Of a stretch of DNA of 64,000 bases, positions 11,416 to 23,300 are shown one piece after another. The DNA comes from Siderastrea siderea. Its lineage: Eukaryota; Cnidaria; Anthozoa; Scleractinia; Rhizangiidae. Under the pieces are notes generated by a model. The model was not told where the DNA came from. It searched no databases and was given only the letters and a program-made list of their open reading frames with translations. The stretch covers positions 48,574,069 to 48,638,068 of the forward strand of contig OZ034975.1 of NCBI GenBank assembly GCA_964030785.1. The letters run 5' to 3'. Position 1 is the stretch's first letter, and the number at the start of each line of letters is the position of its first letter. Both the position numbers and the translations under genes were made by a program.

Positions 11416-12903
11416 ATGCTATGGAGATGTGGTTTAGGTTGGCTCTGTATTTTACTGTCAATCTGTTGCGCAGTAACTGTGATTTCATCATACTGTGTTG
11501 CTCTCTCCTATGGACATATTTATCCATTTCTTCCAGCTATCAGTGAGACTGGAGTTTTATACCCTGAGAAGTATGTGTTCAGAGAGCTCGCTAATCTCTC
11601 CGCGTTTCTATTCATCTCCAATGCATTTGTCCGTTTCATGCAATATGGTCTTGTAGCTCAGCAGTGTAGAGAAGAACACGTGAAGCTGTGTCGTCTCAAT
11701 AAACTGGCTTTTGTGGTCGCCATTTTAGCGGGGCTTGGAATGACTTTAGTGGCTAATTTTGAGATTGAGAAGGTATGCCGTCTGTCGAAACATTTCTATT
11801 TGATGAAGAGAAAAACCTACAGTAGTACATGTGTCCCAAAGACGTAAATGTTTCCCAGTTTAGCCGCGCGAGAAACATATGTTGCGGAAGCAGATTTTGC
11901 GTCTTGGAAGCAAGGAAATGTTTCTGAATCAAGTCAAAAACATTTTTTGCTCAGATTTTGCGTCTTGGAAGCAAGGAAATGTTTCTGAATCAAGTCAAAA
12001 ACATTTTTTGCTCAGATTTTGCGTCTTGGAAGCAAGGAAATGTTTCTGAATCAAGTCAAAAACATTTTTTGCTCCACAGACGCAAATTTTGCTTCCGTAA
12101 CCTATGTTTCCCAGTTTAGCCACCCAAAGGAAACATGCCTGGAAACAATGTTTCCTAGTTTAGCCAGGCCCTTAGGATTACGAGGCCTAAGCAGCACACC
12201 CCACCCAACAAATCAAATCAAAAGACTTTATTTTGAGAGGGTAACATGTAACAGTGGTGAACACTGATGACCCTGTGACCCTCTATAAAATAACAAAAGA
12301 TATAAAAATATAAAATTATATAGGGTGCGTTACAGTCCCAAGACACCCCTCAAAATTCCAGTGGGTACTGCACTACCTAGCGATATTATCTTCTAAACTC
12401 CAAGGTGTACCTCCCTCCTCAAAGCACTAATCAAATGAGCAATTTGGTCTTTAAGTCAGCTTTAAGTTACTGAAGTCATTCTCTCTCTTTTCAAGGACTG
12501 GTCTATCCACGACATTGGCGCCATGACAGCTTTCTTCAGCGGTCTCACGTTCTGTTGGTTACAATGCGCAATGTCATATAAACTTCGAGACCACAGTGTC
12601 ATTAATAGTTCAGCAGTGTGTCATTCAAGAGCCATGCTTGCTCTCACAATAACTTTCTGCGTGATGGTATTTGGAGCGTTTCAGACCAAAGCCAACATGG
12701 AGTGGAACCAAGTTCGGCCTCGATATCATTTCCTGGCTAAACTCAAGTGGAGTCCTGAAGATCCCGGATATTTCTTCCGCGTGATCTCTAGTTTGGCTGA
12801 GTGGGGCATGTGTGGAGGAATGGTTCTGTTCATGTTGACTTTTACTTACGAGTTTCAGCAAATAGTTATAACTTCTGATATCTCATCTACAGATTATTGG
12901 TGA
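11416..12903 (+). CDS. DRAM/TMEM150-family multipass membrane protein
   Basis: Two exons, 11416-11772 and 12496-12903, give 254 aa. The donor is AAG|gtatgc, the acceptor is TTTTCAAG, and the phase is 0. DRAM proteins are lysosomal or plasma-membrane proteins linked to autophagy. Family features seen are an N-terminal membrane helix, the luminal HIYPFLPAISETGVLYPEK block (the DxG/PE motif region), several further hydrophobic helices, and near the end KLKWSPEDPGYFFRVIS followed by an AEW-containing helix. Human DRAM1 and DRAM2 are about 238 and 266 aa, so this is full length. The C-terminal tail is short (ending STDYW) and I see no dileucine motif of the DRAM2 kind. Assignment to DRAM1, DRAM2 or TMEM150 is not possible by eye. 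An AATAAA at 13060 may be its polyadenylation signal. Confidence 0.85.
11891..12073. repeat. 61-bp satellite, three copies
   Basis: Three almost identical 61-bp units (11891-11951, 11952-12012, 12013-12073) begin CAGATTTTGCGTCTTGGAAG. They lie in the DRAM-family intron. The array is bracketed by inverted sequences: GCGGAAGCAGATTTTGCGTC at the left, and its near complement around 12079-12100. GTTTCCCAGTTTAGCC motifs sit at both outer sides (about 11849 and 12108). Confidence 0.9.
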
Positions 12904-13063
12904 TCGTTGATGTGTAGCCTTTTTGGGCTTATGAATTTCATAAGGGAAACACAATTGGATTGAAATTCTTTTTACTAGACGAGGGTTGTCGACATCTTCT
13001 GAAAAATAATTTGAAACAACAGGACTGTCTAGCGCTTTTAAAGTCAATAATCAGTTAATAATA

Positions 13064-13207
13064 AAAATGATGATGACCTTCAGAGTTAAAGATATCAACT
13101 CACAGCTGTACAATGAGCAGTTAAAAGAGTACAACCCGAATAATGTTTTTTAATTCTTCTTAAACTGCTTGGGTTGATATCTTTAACTGGGATGGTCATT
13201 ATCATTT
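13064..13207. repeat. Short inverted-repeat element
   Basis: Imperfect arms of about 40 bp: AAATGATGATGACC with GTTAAAGATATCAAC at the left, answered by GTTGATATCTTTAAC with GGTCATTATCATTT at the right. It lies between the convergent DRAM-family and NIT2 genes. The rest of the 12904-13878 interval shows no gene and probably holds both 3' UTRs. Confidence 0.65.
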
Positions 13208-13878
13208 CTTATTTCATCTGCAGTTAACATATATTCACTCCCGTATATTCACTCTCAATCGGTTTGTACTCTTCTCAGTCTCAACTGATCTGATTTCTTA
13301 CTGGTTGCTGTAAAACATTTTGACACAGCTAGCTTGAAACAGCTTTCCCAACACATTTTTTTTATTCCTAATAGAAGAGGCACCGGTGCACACTTACAGT
13401 TTGTTAGTGCATTTTTCAGTAGAAAATGGCACAAACTGAATACAGATATCAATTTTTCTACCATTACAAATTACACATCAGCCATGAATTCCTACTTCTG
13501 ATTTCACCTACGTAATTACCACTAAATCTGGATTTACGTCCTCAAGATTTAGACATTTTTATTCACTAAATGTTATTTTTCTTTTCCTTTTTTTTTTCAA
13601 TTTCTACCTAGAATTAACATTTAACTATTTTTACAACCTTGTCAAATACATTCCATTTTTATGATATACATAAAATAATTATTAAACGTTTTATAAAATC
13701 CAAACTTTCATTTCCCAGTGTATTGTGTATGTCATTTAATCTCTGAGCAAGTGCCAGGCCTAGAATTGCATTGAGGCAGTTCTCTTGGTTGTTGTGTAAT
13801 GTTTCCCACAAAAAACCAAATCCTTTTTTAACTCCCCCTTCTCTGTTTCTGTCCACATACTACTGGCAGTTGTTACTT

Positions 13879-16800
13879 TCAGGACACCATTTGTAGCTTG
13901 TACAAATCACTCCTCTTCTGTGTTTGGACTGGAATCTGGGATCGAATTTGCTCTAAATAACTCAGATCTACAACCAAAATGAACAAGATAATGAGAAAAA
14001 TATACACTCCTTGTGGAGCAGAATCTGTTTAATTGCTTACCTATTTCTGAATACAAGATTTGCTCTGTATGGTCTGCTTTAGCAATCACTTCACCCCTAG
14101 GAAAAGTATCAACAACACTCCATTTCAATAAACTAAACATTGACACAGGGCGCAGAGGAGTAATATTTGACTGTAATGCTGTCTAAATTCATTGCGTAAA
14201 TTCAAAACAATAAACGTGACTGAACAGAGCATCGTGCTATCTAGTTACGCGTCTGTTGAAAGTCTACCCGCAAGACGAAAACTGCATAGAGCAGTTACTG
14301 TGGGCGTATCACCAGTAACTAACAGCCGACTAACAGTAAAGAAAGAGACAATCTTGTCGTTTTTTCTTCTCGGCACTTCGTGCCTCGTTTCGGAAAGCTT
14401 TGCTTTCCGATAACGTCGCCCTTCGGGCGACCATTATTGGCCTTTCGTCTTGTGGATAGAATTTCCCAGACGTGTAACTAGATAGCATGACGCTTTGTTC
14501 AGTCACGTTCATTGTTTCGAATAACTAGACCGATTTGCACGATGAATTTAGCCAGCGTAATTTACGTTCAAATATGATTCTTCTGTGCCCTGTGCATTGA
14601 CACATTTATTTCAAGCCCCAAAATTGCATCTTCACTTTGGAGTCTTAAGCTTTTTACTTAGAAACATGACTGGGAGCCAAAAGTCTGCAGTTATCACTGG
14701 AGGCTGTGATATGTTAGATGCCGCAGGAAAAAATGGGTGCTATGCCACTTTGTTGGGTGACCTGCATTACTGGGTTTCCTGTTGAGTGCCATGGGCTAAT
14801 TATACGGAGTTCTATTAGATAGCAGCCTTGGGTATAGACTAAATATTTGGTTATTCACGAGGGTGTGGTCAAGTTGACTACTGATTGAAGAAATTATGGG
14901 CAGTGGACTAATACTGCTCACTCCAGCCAGGTGAATAGAGGTATTAATACAAACTGCTGGAAATAGCCCTGTGATCGACCAGCATCCCATGTGGGTGAGT
15001 AATAATACTCCCTGTTGTTCCTGACTACAAAAAATGGAGGTATGCACTGGCCATGTGGGGCACCTGTGGCTCAATAAAGTAAGTGGAGGTATGCACTGGC
15101 CATGTGGGGTGCCTGTGGTTCAAGTTTATTTTACTTACCTTACCCCTCCTAGACAACTACCTCCCTGGCTCCCTGGCATTTTGGGTAGTGGCTAACAAGA
15201 GGTTTGACTTTACTTACATCAGAAATAAAGGAAACAAAATTATTATACCATGGATTGACAACTGTGCTGTGACCCCAAGCAACATAGGTTGCTTTCTCAT
15301 CTCTGGCAGGAGACACTGCTACTACATACAACTACAAACAAACACAGAAATAACAAGAAAAAAGATGTTAAAATTTCTCAAAAGAAAAACGAAGCAGAGA
15401 AATTTTTTCATAAATATGAAGCAGCAAATGTTCTCTCCTGATTCAAGAGCATACACGTACCTGATTGTCCAGGGCCCTATAAGAGAAAACAGAAAAGAAA
15501 ATCTCTTTCGACATGTAGTTTATTAGCAGACTACAGCACCAGAGCACTACAGTGCATGATCAAAGAAGACACTAGGAGACAGGGATTTCAAAATAGCTCA
15601 GCCCCAAAAATCTGGAAGATTTTAGCGGAGTACATTAGAATGCAGGACAATTATAATATTTTTAAGAGACAGTAAAAGACTCACTTTTTAAGACTTACAT
15701 ATGCTTTTTAACTCAATATACCTAAATTTTACTCTCTTTTTACTTAATTTTAATGAAACATACATTTAATTTTCATTATAACTATCTTTAATAGACTTGG
15801 TGTAAATAAGTCAAAAAGAGATTCCCTTGTATTGTTTTAAGATAAATTCATGTAATCATTTGATATATTCATATATTTTTAGTTAGTTTTGGATAGTTGT
15901 TAATAGTTTATTGTAATGCACAATTGATCATGTCTTATTAGCACCAGTATGTTAATTTGCACAATATCAAGTAATAAATATTATTATTAGCCTGAAAAAG
16001 TCAATAACATTTAGCATTGCCCTCTTCACACCAAGCTTTCTCAACCCTTCCTAATGCTTGTAAGGTCAACAATCTACTGCCAATATGTTTCACCAGAAAT
16101 CAAATTTCACTGCAAGAATCCTTACTGATTATGAGATCCACTTTATTTTCACTTCAGATAAATATTTATATTCATACACATTGTTACTATATGCATGTTA
16201 TCAGTGTGTGTGTATGCGTGGGTGGGTGTTTTTGTGGATTTGGCAGGCAACATACTGTGATGGCAGTGGAAATAGTAGTGATTCTTATTGTAAGGGGGTG
16301 ACAAACGTACCTTGCTCTTATGAGAGGTTCCCAGTGAGCTGGTCCTGTTGTCATGTTAAATGCTCCAGGGTAAAATAACAGCTTACAACCTGCATTAGGA
16401 TTATACATGAAATATTGTGTGATAGTAGTTTAGCCAGTGACCCTGGTAGAAATCCTATACAGGATCCTACAGGTTTTTCTACGATCCTAGAAGACCCTAC
16501 AGGATCCTGCACGTTCTCTCAGGATCCTACCCAGGATCCTAAATGGTAATAGCCATTATCCTAACCATGTTCTATAAGGTCCTACTCAGAATCCTGTAAA
16601 TCTTTCAGGATCCTGCTCAAAATTGTATACATGTAGGATCCTGTTTATGATCCCTATAGGAACTTATAGGATCCTAAACAAAATCCTGTAGGATCCTACA
16701 GGATCTTATCAGAATCCTGAGTTAGGATCCTACATGTACAAGATCCTATTAGGATCTCTGCAGAGTTTCTACCAGGGAAGCAGGATCTCTTTTGGGAAAT

Positions 16801-19800
16801 ATGGCAAACTTATACCATGCAAAGCAAGCCATGGAAAATAATTAATGGTTAAATAATTAATGGTTCTCTTCTCTTTTCTTCAGCTTGTTTTGCTCATCAC
16901 CTCTCATTTGCCTTATTCCACACTACATCACCAGATTGTTTTCTGCAATACTTTTGATTCCATCTCACACCTCTATTGAGTTTTAAAATGGAAAATGAAT
17001 AGTTGATCCATATGAAAGTACTTATATGCAAATTAATGTAAGGTGGTCAGACTTCGGTGCTTTTAATTTGTAAATTACTGTTACAGTAACTCTACTTTTA
17101 ATGTTTATCTTAACAGTGTTTCATTCATGTATACTTTACTGCAAAATGAGGCTTTACCTTGTTGTGTATAAACTTGGGCCATTTCTGGAAACCTCATGTC
17201 ATAGCAGATTCCAATTCCTATTTTACACAAAGCTGTTAACAAATTAATTGAAATGATTCAGCCAAAATGGTTAAAGAAGAAAGAAAAAATCAGTGAAAAC
17301 CCAACATTACAATAAGCAGGAAAAATTCTCAGTTTACATGTATTCATCATTGTTAGTTGCTGTCCAGGAGAAAGAACTTCTGATTCTTGAAAACGAATTT
17401 TTCCTGGAACATCAATATCAAAGAGATGAACCTGGAAAAAAAGGCAAAAAAGGAAACAACAACAATAACAGTCATGTTAACAAGTCAAGTTTTTCAGGCC
17501 AAAAAATTTTTTATCTCAAACCTAAAAATTTCACTGTAACAGTTTTTACTATTTCAATTTAATAATTTGAAGGTAAAATCTGTGGTTTGGTAGCACTTGG
17601 GGTCTTAAAATTATTAACACATGTATAAATTGAAGGGCTGAGAGCATAACCGTCTTATGTCAAACTTTAGGCAGTGTAATTGTTTTCCTCCAAATAACTT
17701 CAATTTTTGCATGGGGCCTTCCATTCATTCAAAGAACACTGGCTATAAAGTTTTTTGAAGGTCCCATGCACAAATTGAAGCAGTTTAGAGCACAAACTTA
17801 AAACCGGCTAAAATTCGACATAAGACGGTTATGCTCTGAGCCCTTCAATTATTGTATCTAAAATTACATGCATCTTGGAAAAGTAACTTCCTGTCAGAAT
17901 TAGTAATTAATTGATAAGGCTAAAAATAATTTTGAGCCAGAACTTCCATGAGCAAACCAAATTCTGGTACCTTTAAGGGGTTCAAGCACTCCCATCATCG
18001 GTTTTATATGAGAGTCCCATAAGAAAAGATCAACTGAGTAGGTGAGCCAGGGCTCGAGACTAACTTTTCAGCTTAGTAGCCTAGTGGCTAGTGAGAGGTT
18101 TGATTTCACTAGCCAAAATAAATTTTCACTAGCCAGACATTGTTTTTTGCATAATCTCATACTGTGTACAATATGTCTAATTTTTAGCCGAGGTAAGTAC
18201 TGTAAACATGCCTCTCTGTAATCTCAAGGGTGAAGAACTGGAATGTTGACTATTTTTTCCAATGGTTAAAGATCCTCACACAAACACAAAATATTATGAC
18301 AGTGCCTTCAGGGCAAATTCCCAGGTGTGATGTAGCTCATGCCTCTCTTTTCCATTTCGGTCAGATCATGTGAATATCTCGAAAAGATAACCTTATATGA
18401 GCATGTCATCATACGGAGAAATGCTGGGAAGGCAAGACTAACATTGTACGAAAGTTGTAAGGTGTGGGAGCACTTAACTCACATATGGAAAAACATTTTG
18501 TAGTTTCGAGTTACGTACAGAGAAATGTTGTGAGAATGTTACGCACAGAGAAGTGGCTGGGAAGAGAAACTAATAATTATTGCACGAACGTAGCAATTAG
18601 TGGAAAAAAGTCGATAAGAGAAGGCTAAAGAATTGCGTGAATGTACGAACATGTAGACAAATATCATACGAACGCACTAGTTAATGAACCTTTCAAGGAA
18701 ATGTATGGTGAAACGTTCTAAAGACAAACGTTGCCGAGACAAGAATTAGTAGGGAAAAATGTTGAGAGTACAAAACTAGCATCATACAAACATTATACAT
18801 GATATCCTTTTACCGAATAAGTTTTAGTTTCTGCTCAGTACACTCAATTTGCTTTTGGGATTGGATCATCTGAAGCAATATTTAGTTTGGTTTCCATCTG
18901 GTGCTCTAGTGCTTTGAAATTTTCCAGCCAAAACAGAATTTCTACTAGTCTGTGACTAGTTGGCTACTGTTAGTCTCAAGCCTTCTGAGCTGCACTAACT
19001 CTCCTCTCCCCCCCTCCCCCCCAACTCCCCCACCCCAACCCCTTGAGCCTCTTGTGGAGGAAAGAGCTTATTACCAACCTTTCTGTGTTTAGCAAGCATG
19101 GTTCCATCTGGACCAAATGAAGTAGAGGTGTTGTAAAGCTTCCCAGAATCCCTCTCAGGAATGGATCCTCCTATGACATAACACTGTGTCTCTTTAGCAA
19201 TTGACGACAGCATGTTTGTGGATTCCCCTGGGATTTCCTCTGCATACTCAGCAAAATACTGTGTACCATAGGGTGAATTGAAACATTCCTGATAGAGAAA
19301 TTAAAGGTGAACACACACACAAAAAACATGCCTTTAGAGTTAACTATATTTAAAATGGTATAACTAAAAAGATAACTATAATAATTTTATTATTGTAGCT
19401 AGTATAAATTATTTATACTAAAGAGTATTTTGGTTTCATAAACTTACAATCCAGTCGTAATCAAAAACACAGAATTAGGGAATGTTGAGCAAAAATGACA
19501 GTAAACAACGACATGCAAGAACCTGCATTTTCAGGAAAAATAACAAATGATACAGAATTTTCTGACATTTGGTGGAGGATTTCTTCTGGTAGTGATGGAA
19601 TAATTATTTTTCTGCAAATTTTCTGAACCACTTGATTCCAAAAAAAATACTTGGATTTTCTGTGCAAATGGTAAAAACCCGAAGGACTTCTGACAGTCAG
19701 ACAAGTTTGAATTCAAATTCAGGCGGAGCACATTTATTTCCCCACCCCTACCCCGCAAAGCAAGGCTTTTCTTTAACATCTCAACCATAACACCACCATA

Positions 19801-20132
19801 CTAACTACTTTTGTATTTGCTCACCGGCAACGCAACAATTTTTGCTCCATTGGACACTGCTTCTTTGATTTTTTCTCTAGCACGCAGCAAGTTCTGGGCT
19901 TTGTTAGAAGATACAGCCAGCTGAACAAGCGCGATACGAAAGGCTGCAAATAACACACATTTATTAAAAATAATTAAAGTACCCTACGCGTAGAAGTCCA
20001 ATTTCTTCCTTTTTAGAGACAGGAAACAAACTACACCTTTGGTCGCAGGCTTTGAAAAAGAAAACAGCAACGCAGTACACTTTTATAATCCGCAAAATTC
20101 CAGGCAAAATTCAACTCACCGGAAGCCGCCAT
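13879..20132 (-). CDS. NIT2: Omega-amidase NIT2 (nitrilase family)
   Basis: Ten exons: 20132-20120, 19943-19825, 19288-19079, 17431-17338, 17232-17158, 16389-16311, 15476-15461, 15331-15249, 14096-14041 and 13967-13879. They sum to 834 nt, 277 aa; human NIT2 has 276. The enzyme hydrolyses alpha-ketoglutaramate and alpha-ketosuccinamate, the products of glutamine and asparagine transamination. The nitrilase catalytic triad is intact: Glu45 in [10 protein letters not shown], Lys114 in AKHRKVHLFD and Cys155 in [12 protein letters not shown]. Other family blocks are [24 protein letters not shown] and [16 protein letters not shown]. The seventh exon has only 16 nt and is needed to supply RALDNQ in frame. 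Introns carry several MITEs and a LINE relic. The start lies in a CAAGATGGCGGC context, 203 bp from the CHEK1 start on the other strand. There is no sign of decay. Confidence 0.95.
14204..14517. mobile_element. MITE with about 70-bp terminal inverted repeats and a cluster of three hairpins
   Basis: Ends match in inverse orientation: AAACAATAAACGTGACTGAA... at the left, and its near complement ending GTTCATTGTTT at the right, both including GTGCTATCTAGTTACRCGTC-like sequence. The middle holds three back-to-back hairpins with tiny loops: GGCAC-TTC-GTGCC (14372-14384), CGGAAAGC-TTT-GCTTTCCG (14391-14409) and GTCGCCC-TTC-GGGCGAC (14415-14431). It has no coding capacity. It lies in a NIT2 intron (14097-15248). 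Confidence 0.8.
15033..15123. repeat. 53-bp direct duplication
   Basis: TGGAGGTATGCACTGGCCAT with the following GTGGGGYRCCTGTGG occurs at about 15034 and again at about 15087. It lies in the same NIT2 intron as the hairpin MITE. Confidence 0.8.
15522..15990 (+). mobile_element. 3' relic of a CR1-like non-LTR retrotransposon
   Basis: Translation of 15526-15710 gives a run typical of the extreme C-terminus of CR1-like reverse-transcriptase proteins ([20 protein letters not shown] followed by FKRQ, a stop, then KTHF). The one stop near 15673 shows decay. An AT-rich 3' region follows and ends in AATAAATATTATTATTAG, as expected for LINE tails with ATT repeats. Only the last part of the element is present. 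It lies in NIT2, antisense to the gene, just upstream of the 16-nt exon in transcript order. Confidence 0.65.
16441..16777. mobile_element. MITE built of repeated AGGATCCT palindromes
   Basis: Outer ends CCCTGGTAGAAA and TTTCTACCAGGG are inverted copies. The roughly 310 bp between them is dominated by the palindrome AGGATCCT and near variants, often within CCTACAGGATCCTAYA contexts, more than a dozen in all. It lies in a NIT2 intron (16390-17157). No protein is encoded. Confidence 0.75.
17628..17850. mobile_element. MITE with 34-bp terminal inverted repeats
   Basis: Left end AATTGAAGGGCTGAGAGCAT, continuing AACCGTCTTATGTC, is matched inversely by the right end with one difference. A second internal inverted pair (TTGCATGGGGCCTTC and GAAGGTCCCATGCA, flanked by CTTCAATTT and AAATTGAAG) suggests a foldback within it. 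It lies in the third NIT2 intron. Confidence 0.8.
18047..18984. mobile_element. Probable degenerate hAT-like non-autonomous element
   Basis: Ends CAGGGCTCGAGACTAAC and GTTAGTCTCAAGCCTT are imperfect inverted repeats of the CAGGGCTYGA type seen in hAT-related elements. Just inside them, TAGTGGCTAGTGA and ACTAGTTGGCTACT are also inverted. I could not find a clean 8-bp target duplication, so the ends are approximate. Confidence 0.5.
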
Positions 20133-20335
20133 CTTGAATCCTGCAGAAAGGAACACTCGTCTATATTTGGATATTGTTACCATATTAGTTCAAGTCCATG
20201 ACCACGTGACTGAAGGCTGTGTGAGCGCGCGAAAATTCGTGTGCGCAAAGTTGTGCGCAAAATAAAGCGTGGCGGATCAAAGATGGCGGAATTGTAGCGT
20301 TGTGAAGACTTATCTTTGATCTTCCTTAAGCGATC
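20133..20335. promoter_or_regulatory. Bidirectional NIT2-CHEK1 promoter
   Basis: Only 203 bp separate the two start codons, which point away from each other. A YY1-type motif, CAAGATGGCGGC, overlaps the NIT2 start on the minus strand (20125-20136). A mirrored AAAGATGGCGGA lies at 20279-20290 on the plus strand, in front of CHEK1. There is no obvious TATA box, as usual for housekeeping bidirectional promoters. The ATG inside the second motif opens a four-codon upstream frame (20283-20297). Confidence 0.7.
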
Positions 20336-23300
20336 ATGACACCGTTTGTAGAGGGATGGGATTTTGTGGAAACACTCGGTGAAGGTGCTTATGGCGAGTA
20401 AGTCCCTCACTTCTTCAATCTATTGTGCAGTTTATTGACAAATGATCGGCTTTCTGTTGCTTAGTATTGCTCTATCGAATGGCTTGACACCTAGCTGCAG
20501 TGTACAGTGAAAGCTTATGAAAGATTAATTAAATTTCTTTCGATTGTTTGTAGAGTAAAGCTAGCTGTGAATAGGGAAACACAAGAGGCAATTGCTGTAA
20601 AGATCATTGATTTAGAGAAAGCTGCTGAGAAAGATTGCTATGATAATGTGCGAAAGGAGGTTAGTGAGTCTCTCACACAATTGCCTTCTCAATGAATGCA
20701 GCTTTGTACAAAATGCAAAGGGAAACAATGATCGTTTTGTTGATTTCAGATTTGCATTCATCGAATGCTTCAAGATGTTCACGTCATTCGATTTTATGGA
20801 CAAAGAACTGAAGGTAAAAAGCAATATCTGTTCCTGGAATGTGCTGGCGGTGGAGAACTGTTCGACAGGATAGGTAAGTTTGTAGATATAAACTTAATTT
20901 TGTTGATAATCATATATATATCTCTAAGCCCTTTTAGTATTCTTGAATAATACACTTACAATACCACCCCCACCCCCATAGGTGAGTGCTCCTTTGTGAG
21001 AGTGTTCTGCCAAAAATGGCTGCAATCTATACCCTCTGAAAAGCTATCATCTGTTTTTTCATCATGCTCACACATGCTCATTGTTTTGTTTGCTGTAGAA
21101 CCTGATGTTGGAATGCCACTGCAACAGGCCCAGCGTTACTTCAGGCAGCTCATAGAAGGAGTGGTAAGTACTACCTACCAGCATGCCTGCCTGCCTACCT
21201 ACCTTCCTACTCACCTACAACCCTCACCAGTTTTGTTGGGAAGGCCTTCACTTCCCTCCCCTCCCCCCTTATAAGGACATATTCGGCTCTGAAATGGGAA
21301 GTTGGATTGGCGAATGGAGACGGGGACTAATTTATTACAGAATATTGAGACATCATGAAATAAAACCTTACTAAAATTCTGTTCATTGTCAAACCTTCAC
21401 AGCAACTTATGATGAAGGTTGTACCTCTTACCCACCTAGCCACCTACTAATCAAATTTTCAAGCAGTGTTTTTTCTGATAGTTTTTGTTTTTAATTTTTT
21501 ATTTCTTTAGGAGTACCTTCACAAACAGGGTGTGACTCACAGAGATATTAAACCTGAGAATCTTCTGTTGGATTCCGATGGTAAGAACTTGTAAATATTA
21601 TGCTTACTGTGTATGAATGGGGAAAACAAATTTTAAATCTTAGGCATTTGCGGACTTACCGATTGTCAGACAACAGGCTGCCTGTTAATAGCCTCTTTAT
21701 CAAAGCGAGGCCTGGTGTACATATGAAAATGCGTTTTTGTAGGTGACTGAAATCTTTTTGCATGAAAGGTAGTGCACAAGGCTTGCTTGGATGAAGAGAC
21801 TAACAATATTTCCTAATACCCCATTTCAGTCCAAAATTAATTAATATACCTCATAAAGCTCACAGTTGTATATTGGACAGTAAGCAACTACCCTATCCCT
21901 ATCTGAAAGCTAACTGTTTAAAATTGTGCCATACTCTGAATACTTAACTGTTAAATTCTAAAATCAGTAATTCTCTTCTTGTAACTCGCACTCTGACTGG
22001 ATATCAAGAATTCGAATCAGGGCTTACAAATTCCCTGGTCCATAGCTCTACATCATAACTGTAATTCTAGTCTATACTTACACCTGTTTTGTTCTCATGT
22101 GTAGATAATTTGAAGATCTCTGATTTTGGTTTTGCAACTGTTTTCCGCCACAAAGGCAAGGAGCGTCCACTGGGCCGGAGGTGTTGTGGTACTCCCCCTT
22201 ATGTTGCTCCTGAGGTATTTAATTATCTCACATGGTGTTGACTTCATCTGCTTTTAATGAATGGTACATGTAGCTGACACCTGTTTATTCCACTGTAGGT
22301 TTTGTCTGAAGGTGAATACAGAGCTGAGCCGGCAGACATTTGGTCCTGTGGCATTGTCTTAGTTGCTATGTTGGCTGGAGGTATGCTATTCAACCTGCCA
22401 ACTGTCATACATACAATATTCTTACTACTGATACTAGACATCCTTTGAAATAGTTCAAAATTCTGCCTGTCCCATGTACCCTTGGTTTCATTCCATACAA
22501 TGCACAGAAAATGTTTCCCTTGTGTTTCCATAAAGTTTTGGTTACTTGGGAGAAAGTTAAGGAGATTGAATGATAAAAACTGTTGAAATAAAAGCTGACA
22601 TCACAAAAAAGTGGACAAAAAATGATATTTTACGTTTCTGTTAATTTTTGTTAATACATGTAGGTCTTAAACTACAGTCATGAAATCAGAGTGTATAATT
22701 GTGGAATTTAGTTTATGCCATTTACACATGAAGCTGGCAGGAGGAGCCTTTCTGCACTGTAACATTGCAAACTGCCGACTTTGCACTGATATCACTTGCA
22801 CTTCAATCTTATGCACTAGCACATGCGGTTTTCAATATAAGCCAAATGAATGCTACGTAAGTGTAGTTCTAAGTTGCCGCTGATTACTAGAACTCCCATG
22901 GGACCAACCAACAAAGAAATATAAGGAGTATGTTGACTGGATTAATGGAAGAACGGACCGAACACCTTGGACCAAGATGGATTCACAGTCATTAGGTTTG
23001 TGAATTAATATTCTTCTGTAGTTGTTGTTTACTTTTTATCAGAAGCTGAGGCAGAGGTTGAAATAAGTTTCGACAGTGTCCAAGCTAAACCAAGTTAAGG
23101 CAGCTGTCTGAATAATTTTCCATAAGCATTTTTTAGTGAAACTCGTCACAAAATAGTTGAGCAACAGCAATGCTTCTTGCCAGTTGTAGTAATAAAGTAT
23201 AGTATAGAAGTGCATTGGATTTCTGTGGAGACCAACAGTGAAATATCCTATAATTTGAAAGAAAATTTTTTGTTATATTTCTTTATTTTGTTTGTTATCT

